Shown piece after piece: positions 34,591 to 44,808 of a stretch of 64,000 bases of DNA (the first letter of the stretch is position 1; every line of letters begins with the position of its first letter). This DNA comes from Bradyrhizobium symbiodeficiens (GTDB taxonomy: Bacteria > Pseudomonadota > Alphaproteobacteria > Rhizobiales > Xanthobacteraceae): positions 3,288,501-3,352,500 of the forward strand of contig NZ_CP029427.2 in assembly GCF_002266465.3 (NCBI RefSeq), in the 5' to 3' direction. Position numbers and translations under genes: made by a program. The notes under the pieces were generated by a model that saw nothing but the letters and a program-made list of their open reading frames with translations, did not search any database and was not told the origin of the DNA.

Positions 34591-35856
34591 ATGAGGCGGG
34601 TTGTCGTCACGGGTCTTGGCATGGTCTCGCCACTAGGCTGTGGCGTCGAGCCGACCTGGAAACGCATCCTCAACGGCGAAAGCGGTGCGCGCAGGATCGA
34701 GAGCTTCGACGTCTCCGATCTGCAGACCAAATACGCCTGCACCGTCGTGCGCGGCGACGGCACCAACGACAGCTTCAATCCCGATATCTGGATGGAGCCG
34801 AAGGACCAGCGCAAGGTCGACGACTTCATCATCTTCGGCATGGCGGCTGCGGGCCAGGCGCTCGAGGATGCCAATTGGCATCCCGAGTCCGAAGAGGACA
34901 AATGCGCGACCGGAACCATGATCGGGTCCGGCATCGGTGGCCTCAGCGGTATCGCCGAGACCGCGATCCTCCTGAAGGAACGCGGGCCGCGCCGGGTGTC
35001 GCCGTTCTTCATTCCGGGCCGCCTGATCAATCTCGCCTCCGGCTACGTCTCGATCAAGCACGGGCTGAAGGGACCGAACCATTCGGTGGTCACGGCCTGC
35101 TCGACCGGTGCACATGCCGTCGGCGATGCCGCGCGCCTGATCGCGCTGGGCGATGCCGACGTGATGGTCGCAGGCGGCGCCGAATCGCCGATCAGCCGCA
35201 TCGGCATTGCCGGCTTCAACGCCGCGCGTGCGCTCTCGACCGGATTCAACGACACACCCGAGAAGGCCTCGCGACCCTACGACAAGGACCGCGACGGTTT
35301 CGTGATGGGCGAGGGCGCCGGCGTCCTGGTGCTGGAAGAGCTCGAGCACGCCCAGCGCCGCGGCGCCAGGATCTATGCCGAGGTGATCGGCTATGGCCTG
35401 TCGGGTGATGCCTATCACATCACGTCGCCGGCGCCCGATGGCGATGGCGGCTTCCGCAGCATGTCGGCCGCGCTCAAGCGCGCCGGCCTGACCGCCTCCG
35501 ATCTCGACTACATCAACGCGCACGGCACCTCGACGCCGCTCGGCGACGAGATCGAACTCGGTGCCGTCGAGCGTCTGCTCGGCAATGCCGCCTCCAAGGT
35601 TGCGATGTCCTCGACCAAATCGTCGACGGGACATCTGCTCGGCGCGGCCGGTGCGATCGAAGCGATCTTCGCCATTCTCGCGATTCGCGATAATGTTGTG
35701 CCGCCGACCATCAACCTCGACAATCCGTCGGTGGAGACCGCGATCGATCTCGTGCCGCACACGGCGAGGAAGCGAGAGGTCAACGTCGCCTTGTCGAACT
35801 CGTTTGGTTTTGGCGGTACCAATGCGTCGGTGATCCTCCGGCGTTTGGTCAGTTAG
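34591..35856 (+). CDS. fabF: beta-ketoacyl-ACP synthase II
   Basis: 421 residues. Condenses malonyl-ACP with acyl-ACP. Catalytic Cys in [13 protein letters not shown], His in [11 protein letters not shown] and His in [15 protein letters not shown]-terminal [13 protein letters not shown] is the family ending. It starts 108 bp after acpP, past the terminator. Confidence 0.97.
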   Translation: MRRVVVTGLGMVSPLGCGVEPTWKRILNGESGARRIESFDVSDLQTKYACTVVRGDGTNDSFNPDIWMEPKDQRKVDDFIIFGMAAAGQALEDANWHPESEEDKCATGTMIGSGIGGLSGIAETAILLKERGPRRVSPFFIPGRLINLASGYVSIKHGLKGPNHSVVTACSTGAHAVGDAARLIALGDADVMVAGGAESPISRIGIAGFNAARALSTGFNDTPEKASRPYDKDRDGFVMGEGAGVLVLEELEHAQRRGARIYAEVIGYGLSGDAYHITSPAPDGDGGFRSMSAALKRAGLTASDLDYINAHGTSTPLGDEIELGAVERLLGNAASKVAMSSTKSSTGHLLGAAGAIEAIFAILAIRDNVVPPTINLDNPSVETAIDLVPHTARKREVNVALSNSFGFGGTNASVILRRLVS

Positions 35857-35981
35857 TTTGAGTTTGAGACGAATCCACCGTTTTGCCGTATTCGGCGATA
35901 GTCATGGAAGTGGGCGCGTGCATTTGGCAGGGCAAGCGATTGTCGGGCCGCGATTGAACCGGCAGGATTCAGGTTGTTTTG

Positions 35982-37250
35982 ATGAGTGAAAGGCCGCCCA
36001 TTTCGCCCCGGAGTCCGCGGGCAGCGCTCGAGCCCGAGCAGCTCCCGCCGCCGCCGAAGCGGTCGGAGCGTGCGCGCAATCCTTTCGTGGTCGTCGGCAA
36101 CGCCATCATCACCCTTCTGCTGGTCGCCATGCTCGGCGCCGGCGGCATCTATTATTACGGCCGACAGGTGCTGGAAGCGCCGGGGCCGTTGAAGGACGAC
36201 AAGATCGTCAACATCCCGCAGCGCGCGGGCAAGCGCGACATCGCCGAGACGCTGAACCGGGAAGGCGTCACCGACGTCAATCCCTGGGTGTTCATCGCCA
36301 GCGTCGCCGCGTTGAAGGCGAGCTCGGACCTCAAGCCGGGTGAATATTCGTTCCAGAAGAACGCCTCGCTCCGCGACGTCATCGCCACCATCGTCGAGGG
36401 CAAGGTGGTGCAACATGCCGTTACGATTCCGGAAGGGCTCACCTCCGAGCAGATCGTGGCCCGCCTGTCCGACAACGACATCTTCACCGGCAGTGTGCGC
36501 GAGCTGCCGCGCGAGGGCACGCTGTTGCCCGAGACCTACAAATTCCCGCGCGGCACCCCGCGCGAGCAGGTGATCCAGCGCATGCAGCAGGCGCACAAGC
36601 GCGTGCTCGGCGAGATCTGGGAACGTCGCAATCAGGACATTCCGGTCAAGACGCCGGAGCAGCTGGTGACGCTCGCCTCGATCGTCGAGAAGGAAACCGG
36701 CAAGCCGGACGAGCGCAGCCGTGTCGCCGCGGTGTTCACCAACCGGCTGAAGCAGCGGATCAAGCTGCAGTCCGATCCGACCATCATCTACGGCCTCGTC
36801 GGCGGCAAGGGCACGCTGGGCCGGCCGATCAAGCGCAGCGAGATCACGCAGCCGTCGCCCTACAACACCTATGTGATCGAGGGCCTGCCGCCGGGTCCGA
36901 TCGCCAATCCCGGCCGCGCCTCGCTGGAGGCCGCCGCCAATCCGGCGCGCACCCGCGACCTCTTCTTCGTCGCCGACGGTACCGGCGGGCACGCCTTCAC
37001 CGAGACTTATGACGCGCACCAGAAGAACGTCGCCAAGCTCCGCGCGATGGAGAAGCAGATCCAGAACGACACGGTGGAGCCGGCCGAGGATGCGCCGCCG
37101 CCCGCCACCGCCGCCCCCGGAACTGCCGATACGCCTACGGCGACGACGCCGGCGCGCCCCAATCAGCAGAAGAAGCCGCCGGCGGCGCGCCCCGCGGCGC
37201 CAGCGCGGCAGGGCGCGGTGCAACCCTCCCCACCGGTGGTCCAGCGCTAG
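35982..37250 (+). CDS. mltG: endolytic murein transglycosylase
   Basis: 422 residues from ATG 35982. Cleaves nascent glycan strands at the inner membrane. A short cytoplasmic Pro-rich head precedes a membrane span (about residues 38-58), then a LysM-like/YceG fold. The catalytic Glu is about residue 236 in LASIVEKETGKPDERSRVA, followed by LQSDPTIIYGL and the YNTY motif. The tail beyond about residue 355 is Pro/Ala-rich and probably disordered. Confidence 0.93.
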   Translation: MSERPPISPRSPRAALEPEQLPPPPKRSERARNPFVVVGNAIITLLLVAMLGAGGIYYYGRQVLEAPGPLKDDKIVNIPQRAGKRDIAETLNREGVTDVNPWVFIASVAALKASSDLKPGEYSFQKNASLRDVIATIVEGKVVQHAVTIPEGLTSEQIVARLSDNDIFTGSVRELPREGTLLPETYKFPRGTPREQVIQRMQQAHKRVLGEIWERRNQDIPVKTPEQLVTLASIVEKETGKPDERSRVAAVFTNRLKQRIKLQSDPTIIYGLVGGKGTLGRPIKRSEITQPSPYNTYVIEGLPPGPIANPGRASLEAAANPARTRDLFFVADGTGGHAFTETYDAHQKNVAKLRAMEKQIQNDTVEPAEDAPPPATAAPGTADTPTATTPARPNQQKKPPAARPAAPARQGAVQPSPPVVQR

Positions 37251-37364
37251 GCGCGCTGCAGACCTGCCCGCGGACTTTGCGGATTCCACTTTCCTGCAAA
37301 ATAGTCTTAAGTTTCGCGTGGCTTGATGCCTCGCGAATCCCGTGTTTCTGGAGAATTTGACCTG

Positions 37365-38252
37365 ATGGCGCTGTCGTCCATGACCGGCTTTGCCCGAAGC
37401 CACGGCGCAAGCGGGCCGTACACGTTCGAATGGGAATTGAAATCGGTCAACGCCAAGGGCTTTGACCTCAGGGTGCGGTTGCCGCAGGGGTTCGACGAGC
37501 TCGAGGCCCACGCCAAGAAGCGCGCTGGCGAGCTCTTGTCGCGCGGCACCGTCTACGCCAATCTCACCGTCAAGCGCGCCAACGCCGCTGCCACCGTTCG
37601 CGTCAATGAGGACGTGCTTAATGCCGTCCTGAAGGCCGCCGCCGTCATCGCCGGCAAGGTCGACGCGGTGGCGCCGAGCGTCGACGGCCTGCTTGCCATC
37701 AAGGGCGTGATCGAGGTCGCCGAGCCCGAGGGCGACGAGGAGGAGGACACGGCCGCGCGTGTCGCCGCAGCCGAGGCCTTCGACAAGGCGCTCGCCGAAC
37801 TCGTCGAGATGCGCAAGCGCGAGGGCACCTCGCTCGGGCAGATCCTGACCCAGCGGGTCGACGAGGTCGAGCAACTGGCGAAGAAGGCGGAAGGCTCGCC
37901 CGGTCGCAAGCCGGAGGCGATCAAGGCGAGGCTTGCCGAGCAGATCGCGAGCCTGCTCGACACCTCAGACCGTTTCGATTCCGACCGCCTGATGCAGGAG
38001 GCGATCCTGATCGCCACCAGGGCCGACATCCGCGAGGAGCTCGACCGCATCGCGTCCCACATCGCGCAGGCGCGCGAGCTGATCGGCAAGGGCGGCCCGA
38101 TCGGCCGCAAGCTCGACTTCCTGGCCCAGGAGTTCCACCGCGAGGTCAACACCTGCTGCTCGAAGTCGAACGACATCGAGCTGACCAACACGGGGCTCGC
38201 CATGAAGAACGTGGTCGAGCAGTTCCGCGAGCAGGTCCAGAATCTGGAGTGA
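37365..38252 (+). CDS. YicC family endoribonuclease-like protein
   Basis: 295 residues from ATG 37365 (MALSSMTGFARSHG), with GGAG eleven bases upstream. The YicC signature is clear at both ends: SMTGF...ELKSVNAKGFDLRVRLP and the C-terminal GGPIGRKLDFLAQEFHREVNTCCSKSNDIEL. Recent work describes YicC as an RNase acting on small RNAs; older annotation is stress-induced protein. gmk starts three bases after its stop codon. Confidence 0.93.
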   Translation: MALSSMTGFARSHGASGPYTFEWELKSVNAKGFDLRVRLPQGFDELEAHAKKRAGELLSRGTVYANLTVKRANAAATVRVNEDVLNAVLKAAAVIAGKVDAVAPSVDGLLAIKGVIEVAEPEGDEEEDTAARVAAAEAFDKALAELVEMRKREGTSLGQILTQRVDEVEQLAKKAEGSPGRKPEAIKARLAEQIASLLDTSDRFDSDRLMQEAILIATRADIREELDRIASHIAQARELIGKGGPIGRKLDFLAQEFHREVNTCCSKSNDIELTNTGLAMKNVVEQFREQVQNLE

Positions 38253-38255
38253 TCG

Positions 38256-38915
<660 letters not shown>

Positions 38916-40189
38916 GCTGCGGCAGCCGCGGGCCTTGCGTGGCCAAGCGTTCCAGCATCGCGGTGATCACGTCGACGTCGACGGCATCCTCGATCTGCAC
39001 ATTTTCATCGCGATGGTCTTCGTCGCGAGCGACCGGCTTTTCGGCGCCGGTCTTCCGGGCCGCTAGCCGAGGCGCGGCTTCGATCTCGAAGGCGCCGTCG
39101 AAGATGTCGGCCTCGTCGAGTTCGGCGGCCTCGCTGCGAACGGCGGCGGATTGCGCCGCGATCCTGCTGATCTCCCTGGTGAAGGCCGCGAGCTGCGCGG
39201 TCTGCTGCGGCCGCGCTTCATCGAAGTCGACCGGGCGCGGTCGCGCGTCCGGCGTCGCACCGAGCCAGGGCGCGCGGCTTTCGTCCTGGTCCTGCATGCC
39301 CCAATCGTCCCAACGCCCGCGGCGCTCGGCGACCTGGACGCGCACGCGCCTGCGGGCGAGACGGTAGATGACGCTGGCGAGCAGGCCGGCGAGCGCCAGC
39401 GCGCCGCCGATCACGAGCAGCAGCATCTGCAACGAGCCGACCGGTCTGTCGGCGGTGCTGTCTGCCGCGGCCAGGGCCATCGGCGCGGGAGGCTTTGCCG
39501 GCTTGGCGCTCGGCGGCGCGGCGGCTGTGATGGGAGCAGGCTGCGGCGTCGGCGGCGCGACGGCGGTCGAGACATCGGGCCAGGGCGTGGCGACGGCAGG
39601 TTGCTGCGGGCTGCTGTCGGTGGCTTGGTCCGGCGTCTGTTGCGCCGGCGTCGAGGCTGTGGCCTGCGCGACGGCATTCGACGTCCTGGAGGTGACACCA
39701 CTCCGTGGCGTCAGATATTCGGCTCGCGCGTCTTGCACCGTCTGCTGCTGCGACGGCGCTGGATCCGTTGTTGGTGCGTCGGTCGTCGCTTGCGCGGCCT
39801 GGGTGACCTTGCCGCCTTCGGCGCGCAGATACCAGCATTGCCGCTTCGTCGTGCGCTCGAGACGATAGTACCAGTGTTGCCCCTGCGGCGCGGCGCCCTT
39901 CGGCGAGGCAAGGCAGTCGGCGTCTGCACTAGCCGTGGCGGGTGCGTTCGGCGCGGTCTGCGACACCGCAGCCAGTGGTACGCCGGCAATGATGCCGCCG
40001 ATCAGCGCGGATACGAATTTTGCGGTGCGGTTGCCCATCCTGGTCTCCCGGTTACGCATGACGCAACTCTTAACCAGCCCTTTGTCATCAAAGACTTGGG
40101 TGGCAATGAGCCGCAAATCCGGAGAGGATGTGGCCTGAATTGGGCCCGCGGGGCGCCCGTTCCACAGCCAAATCGGACGTCTTTCCGGC

Positions 40190-40687
40190 TTATTGCTTCG
40201 CCGAGCTCCAGGTTCCACCGCAACCATCGGAGCGGCGCCAGGTTCCGGAACCGCTGCGGGTACCGAGGCGTCCGGAGCCGGTGAAGGTCACGCCGTCGCC
40301 TTGACCGACCGTGCTGACCGAACCGCTTGGGCTGACGGTGCCAGTGACACCTTGGCCGATCACCTTGCCCGACGAGACCACGACCGCGCCGGACGTGGTG
40401 CCGCCGCAGCCGACGCTGGTAACCACCCAGGCGCCGTCAAAGCCGCCGCCACCGCCACTTCCGCCGCTTCGCCGCGACGACGCGCGTGGCTCCTCAGCCG
40501 CCGGCTTACTCCGGCGCGCAGGCGCGGCCGGCTCGGCCGAGCGATCCTGGCGCGAGCCGGACATCGACTTTTCGTCATTGCCGATCGAGCCGCCGGCGCT
40601 GCCGGACTGCGCAAAGACGGGTGATGAGGCGATGGCGGCGGTGAGGAGGACGGCGAGGGCAATCGTGCGGATGACGACAACAGGCAT
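40190..40687 (-). CDS. exported Gly/Ser-rich protein
   Basis: 165 residues from ATG 40687. The signal peptide (IRTIALAVLLTAAIASSPVFA) is followed by an Arg/Ala/Pro-rich segment and a domain with GAWVVTSVGCGGTTSGAVVVSSGKVIG, then GSGTWRRSDGCGGTW. Two CGG motifs suggest a disulfide. The domain resembles short beta-rich sequences seen in exported alphaproteobacterial proteins. It starts 27 bp past the end of the caspase-like gene in the same orientation, so they may be co-expressed. Confidence 0.72.
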   Translation of the reverse strand: MPVVVIRTIALAVLLTAAIASSPVFAQSGSAGGSIGNDEKSMSGSRQDRSAEPAAPARRSKPAAEEPRASSRRSGGSGGGGGFDGAWVVTSVGCGGTTSGAVVVSSGKVIGQGVTGTVSPSGSVSTVGQGDGVTFTGSGRLGTRSGSGTWRRSDGCGGTWSSAKQ

Positions 40688-40714
40688 GAGCAAATATCCA
40701 AATTCAAAACGGTA

Positions 40715-42055
40715 TCAGCGGCCAGAGCCGTCGGCGCAGACGGATCCGATAATGCGGCAAGCTTTGCCAGCCTTGCCGCATTCGTCAAGCGCGGCATCCC
40801 TGGCGCGCTGTACGCCCTCGCGCTGGACCAGCGACCAGGATTTGTCGGAGATCGCAAACGCGCCGCAGCTTCGCCCGTAGAAGGACAGCTCGATCGGGCA
40901 TTTAGCGCCGGCACAATTGCCGCGCGCATCGGCGACCGCCGCGCGCCGCGAGGCGTGGTTCCACGAGATGCCCCATTTGCTGTTGTCCGGCCCGTAGACG
41001 ATCGAGCCCCAGGGCTTGAGATCCTCCATCTTGCGCATGCGCAGCAGCAGGCCTTCGGTGGCTTCACCCGTCGGCGTCATCGAGATCCGCTGCTGGAGCT
41101 TGGTGACGGCGCGCGTCAGGCCGTCGGGCGTATCAGGGTCGAAATTGAGCTCGTAGAGCCGCTCGCTGAGCTCACTGAGCAGGGCGGCATCGCGCAAGGG
41201 CACGCGGTCGGGATCCGCGCGCAGGCGCTCCGCCGGCAGGGGATCGGGCTGCATCGCCGCGATTTTCGGCGGGGCAGTTTCGGTCGGAGCGACGAAATAG
41301 AAGGTGCCGTCGATCGGCGAGGACGACACCCAGGGCTGCTGCGCGCCCGCGGTGGCGCGCTTCACGGCGAGGCCGACCTGGTTGAAGGTCTGGAACACGT
41401 CGAGGCCCGCGGTCCGGACCGTCGTCGCCAGCGCCTTCGTATAGGGGCTGTGACCATCGCTGCCGTCCTGTGCGACATTGCCGGGCTGCGTCGCGTAGGA
41501 GATCAGCGTGCCCTCGGGCGCGCGCATCTGCGCAAGGCCGCCGTCCGAGGCGCGCAAGCCGCGCGAGCCGAACGGATTGTTGCGGCAGGCGTCCAGGATC
41601 ACGAGATTGAGCCGCGTGCCCGAGCCCTGCATCTGGCGCAGCACGAGGTTGACGTCGGTCATCTGGAAATCGACGTCGGCCTCGCGCGTCGGATTGGCGC
41701 CGACGGGCACGAGATAGTTGGAGCCGGCGACCTGCACGCCGTGGCCGGCGTAGTAGAACAGCGCGACGTCGGCGCCCTGGACCTGGCGGCCGAAGTTCTG
41801 CACCGCGATGTCCATCGCGCCCTTGTCGAGATCGAGCTGGGCGCGTCCGCCCACCAGCGTGAAGCCGAGCAGGCCCAGCGTCTCCGCCATCAGGCTCGCA
41901 TCCTTGGAGGGATTGTCCAGCGGCGTGATGTTCTTGTAAGCGGAGTTGCCGACCACCAGCGCGATGCGCTTCTCGGCCGATGCCGGGTGTGCGGTGACGA
42001 CCAGCAAGGCCAGCGCCGCCAGCCCCAAAACGCGATCGAAAATCCTCGCGCGCAT
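40715..42055 (-). CDS. exported caspase-family (C14) protein with DUF4189-like C-terminus
   Basis: 446 residues from ATG 42055, with GGGG upstream. A signal peptide (VLGLAALALLVVTAHPASA) puts it in the periplasm. The p20-like domain begins KRIALVVGNSAYKNITPLDNP; the catalytic pair is His105 in YYAGHG and Cys157 in LDACRNNPF, so it should be a cysteine peptidase. From about residue 350 the sequence WGSIVYGPDNSKWGISWNHA with ADARGNCAGAKC... resembles DUF4189. The fusion suggests a periplasmic signalling or maturation protease. Substrate unknown. Confidence 0.85.
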   Translation of the reverse strand: MRARIFDRVLGLAALALLVVTAHPASAEKRIALVVGNSAYKNITPLDNPSKDASLMAETLGLLGFTLVGGRAQLDLDKGAMDIAVQNFGRQVQGADVALFYYAGHGVQVAGSNYLVPVGANPTREADVDFQMTDVNLVLRQMQGSGTRLNLVILDACRNNPFGSRGLRASDGGLAQMRAPEGTLISYATQPGNVAQDGSDGHSPYTKALATTVRTAGLDVFQTFNQVGLAVKRATAGAQQPWVSSSPIDGTFYFVAPTETAPPKIAAMQPDPLPAERLRADPDRVPLRDAALLSELSERLYELNFDPDTPDGLTRAVTKLQQRISMTPTGEATEGLLLRMRKMEDLKPWGSIVYGPDNSKWGISWNHASRRAAVADARGNCAGAKCPIELSFYGRSCGAFAISDKSWSLVQREGVQRARDAALDECGKAGKACRIIGSVCADGSGR

Positions 42056-42119
42056 CCAAATTCCCCAAAATAATGGCATGAGTGTATCAGCCCGCCGAGC
42101 CGCCGAAAAGTGGGCCAGG

Positions 42120-42175
42120 CTCGTGTCCCGGACAAGCCGCAACACGCATGCGTTGCGTTGCGTCCGGGGCACGAG
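42120..42175. repeat. palindromic repeat element
   Basis: CTCGTGTCCCGGAC (42120-42133) and GTCCGGGGCACGAG (42162-42175) pair at nearly all positions. The middle is itself rich in short inverted repeats (GCAACACGCATGCGTTGCG). Similar arms occur in the repeat at 63302-63437. Confidence 0.65.
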
Positions 42176-42202
42176 AGCGGGGCGTGACGCTCGCTCTCCA
42201 AG

Positions 42203-42288
42203 TCATCATTGCGAAGAGCTCTTGCGACGAAGCAATCCAGACTTTCCGCGGAGGCAGTCTGGATTGCTTCGCTGCGCTCGCAATGACG
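42203..42288. repeat. palindromic repeat element
   Basis: Outer arms CATTGCGA and CGCAATG flank inner perfect arms CGAAGCAATCCAGACT (from 42228) and AGTCTGGATTGCTTCG (ending 42271). Length and sequence match, from memory, a repeat scattered in Bradyrhizobium and Rhodopseudomonas chromosomes. Confidence 0.7.
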
Positions 42289-42411
42289 GAGCAAGGTGCA
42301 CAGTCGGTGCTGTCCAACTTTCAATTCAACTTGCAGACGCGCGCTCGCATTCCCGCGGCGCGTTTCGCCCGAGCTCTGCAGGTCGTTTCGCGCTCTTTGA
42401 AAGACCAAAGG

Positions 42412-42514
42412 GCGCAGGGAAGGCCGGGCGCCGGCGGCACCCGCAATCCGTGCGCAACAGAAATGCACACGGGGTGGACCACAGGTGTTGCCGGTCGCCC
42501 GGCCTTCCCTGCGC
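42412..42514. repeat. long-stem inverted repeat
   Basis: GCGCAGGGAAGGCCGGGCG (42412-42430) pairs perfectly over 19 bp with CGCCCGGCCTTCCCTGCGC (42496-42514). The stem continues a few base pairs further inward (CCGGC/GCCGG) around a 50-nt loop. Confidence 0.65.
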
Positions 42515-42631
42515 GGCTGGTTTTAACGGTGTCCTTCGTGCTCTCCCCGGGGAGCGATGCACTATTGCCCCCGTCGCCTTGCGGATGGCTGATGCACGTG
42601 CCCGGTCGGGCCGCCGCATCACCGCAAGCCT

Positions 42632-42653
42632 TGACGCCAGAACCCGGGCGTCA
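42632..42653. repeat. small hairpin
   Basis: TGACGCC (42632-42638) and GGCGTCA (42647-42653) form a 7-bp stem around an 8-nt loop inside the repeat-rich stretch. Confidence 0.4.
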
Positions 42654-43277
42654 GGACCACACGACTTCTCCGTCCGCGGACGGCCCCGTCGAAATCCCCG
42701 AAGGCTTGCGTGTGCTCGCCCTCAGGTCTCGACAAGACCGCTATGACTGCGCCGTGTCGTATCGCGTCGCCTGAGGACTCACGGTTGCCCGCCCTGTCAT
42801 CACGCATCCGCGCCGGCGCTGCCGCGTCCACCGCACCCCGGCCCGCATCTCGTGACGATCGCGAAGCGCCCCTTTGGTAGGGCCGGGATGGCGCCTCTGT
42901 GCCACAAATCCGAAATTCGGGAAAGTGGAATATTTTTGACGCGAGGGCTTGACGGGTGTTTTGCCCGACGCCTCTCCGAAGCCGCCGTCAGTTCTGTTTG
43001 CGATGCTGCATAGCGGAAACGCGCCCCATCGCGCGAATGACCCAAACGGACCTCTGGGGACGTGCTCGCTTAGTCGGCGCTCGTCGAGCAAGGTTCACGC
43101 TATTTCAGAAAATTTCGCGGCTCCTCAGGGCCCGCGTACGGTCATAGGATTGGATCATCCGCGCGAAGATGCTGCAATTCCAATCCCGTTCATTCCGATC
43201 TCGGACGTTGGCGCCGGAAGCGCATCCGCTCGTCGAAGCGGGCCTAGCCAAGAACAAAAGCGCAAGGGGGGACTATC

Positions 43278-44558
43278 ATGTCCGTGTTGTCACGCCGCGA
43301 TTTTCTGGCACTTTCGACGTCAGCCGCAGTTGTCGGACTCGCCGCGCCCGCGCGAGCCGCAATGGGGCCGAACGACAAGTACGATCTGGTCATCCGGGGC
43401 GGCGAGGTGCTCGACCCCAGCCAGTCGCTGCGCGCCAGACGCGATATCGGCATCCGCTGGGGCGTGATCGAAACGGTGCAGGAGGCGATCCCCGCCGAGC
43501 GCGCGCTGAAGAGCATCGACGCGTCAGGCAAGCTCGTGATGCCCGGTCTCATCGATCTGCATTCTCACGTCTATCCCTACGGCTCGGCGATCGGCATTCC
43601 CGCCGACGAGCTGGTGCAATTCCAGGCCACGACGACCGTCGTCTCCGCGGGCGACGCCGGGGTCAACAATCTGGCGGCGTTGCGCCGGTTCATCGTGGCC
43701 CAGACGCGCGCGCGGATGTATGCCTTCGTCCATATCGCCAATAACGGCCTGTCGGCATTCCCGGCCGCCGAGCTGTACAATATCGACGTCGCACAGACCG
43801 AAGCCTGCGCGATGGCGCTCGCCGAGAACGCCGATTTCCTGCTCGGCGTCAAAGTGCGGATGTCGGAGAACGTGATCTACAAGCACGGGCTCGAGCCGCT
43901 GAAGCGCGGCATCCAGGCTTGCGAGATGTGCGGCTGGCCGGCGAAGATGATGGTGCATATCGGCGGCGTCGAGTCCAAGGAGCTGATGTCGCAGATCCTC
44001 GATTTGCTGCGCCCCGGCGACGTGTTGACGCACGCCTATTCGGGCGCACCGAACATGTCCAACGTCTTCACCAATATCGTGCAAGAGGGCAAGCTGCTGC
44101 CTGCAGCCCTGGCGGCCAAGCAGCGTGGCGTCATGTTCGACGTCGGTCATGGCGGCGGCAGTTTCGATTTCACCGTGGCGGAAATCGCGATCCCCGGCGG
44201 ATGCACGCCCGACACGATCTCCTCCGACATCCACGTCTTCTCCGGCAATTCGCCGGGGATTCCGTTCCTGCCCAACGTGATGAGCAAGTTCATGACGCTG
44301 GGCTTCACGCTGGAGCAGGTGGTCGCGATGGCCACCGCGGCGCCGGCGAAAATCATCAACCGCGCGCCGAAGATCGGCACGCTGCAAGTCGGAGCGCCCG
44401 GCGACGTCGCCATCATGGAGCTGGTGGAAGGGCCGGTCAGCTTCGTCGACACCCGCAACAACAAGAGGGACGGCAAGGCCCAGCTCAAGCCGATCCAGAC
44501 CGTCATCAACGGCGTGCCGTTCGGCCGGCCTTATCAGGCGCCGTTCTCGGTGAGATAG
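43278..44558 (+). CDS. Tat-exported amidohydrolase/deacetylase-like protein
   Basis: 426 residues with AAGGGGGGA before the ATG. The N-terminus LSRRDFLALSTSAAVVGLAAP is a Tat signal, so it is exported folded, probably with bound metal. The metal-dependent hydrolase motif MPGLIDLHSHVYPYG is near residue 90. Lys in LLGVKVRMSENV, His in MMVHIGG and LTHAYSG, and Asp in ISSDIHVFSG follow, consistent with a binuclear centre of the dihydroorotase/D-aminoacylase type. Substrate unknown. Confidence 0.85.
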   Translation: MSVLSRRDFLALSTSAAVVGLAAPARAAMGPNDKYDLVIRGGEVLDPSQSLRARRDIGIRWGVIETVQEAIPAERALKSIDASGKLVMPGLIDLHSHVYPYGSAIGIPADELVQFQATTTVVSAGDAGVNNLAALRRFIVAQTRARMYAFVHIANNGLSAFPAAELYNIDVAQTEACAMALAENADFLLGVKVRMSENVIYKHGLEPLKRGIQACEMCGWPAKMMVHIGGVESKELMSQILDLLRPGDVLTHAYSGAPNMSNVFTNIVQEGKLLPAALAAKQRGVMFDVGHGGGSFDFTVAEIAIPGGCTPDTISSDIHVFSGNSPGIPFLPNVMSKFMTLGFTLEQVVAMATAAPAKIINRAPKIGTLQVGAPGDVAIMELVEGPVSFVDTRNNKRDGKAQLKPIQTVINGVPFGRPYQAPFSVR

Positions 44559-44569
44559 ATATCCGCGGG

Positions 44570-44596
44570 CGGGTCTCAGCTGTCGTCGAGACCCCG
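44570..44596 (+). terminator. hairpin downstream of the amidohydrolase
   Basis: CGGGTCTC (44570-44577) and GAGACCCCG (44588-44596) pair with one bulge across a 10-nt loop, 11 bp past the stop codon. No T-run follows, so it is a weak candidate. Confidence 0.4.
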
Positions 44597-44808
44597 CGTT
44601 CCCTGGTTCCAGTCCTTCGCCCCTCGACGTAGGGCTTCGATGCTTCGAGGCAACGCTTTTCGTCGTGGGACAGGCTGGACATCCTCACGCCGTAGCGTGG
44701 AAGGTGCAAGGCATCGATCGAGAGATCGTCCGCTGCTCGCATCATGGCGGACGGCACGGCTGCGATCGTGACGCGTCGGGTAGCGCTCCGCTCATCCATC
44801 CACCGCGC

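Larger units (their letters stand above)
42056..43277. other. 1.2-kb intergenic stretch of hairpin repeats
   Basis: No gene is supported. It holds at least four separate inverted-repeat elements (42120-42175, 42203-42288, 42412-42514, 42632-42653) and then about 600 bp without clear structure, ending in the leader of the amidohydrolase gene (GGGGGGACTATCATG). From memory, the stretch about 42407-42985 resembles a dispersed intergenic sequence of Bradyrhizobium genomes; this was not checked. Confidence 0.55.

Noticed and set aside
35853..37874. 673-codon open frame opposite mltG and part of yicC
   Set aside because: Low-complexity Arg/Gly content and no homology; the sense genes are unambiguous.
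42949..43467. 172-codon frame running into the amidohydrolase gene
   Set aside because: It overlaps the start of a well-supported gene in another frame and has only repeat-like sequence upstream; no ribosome site.
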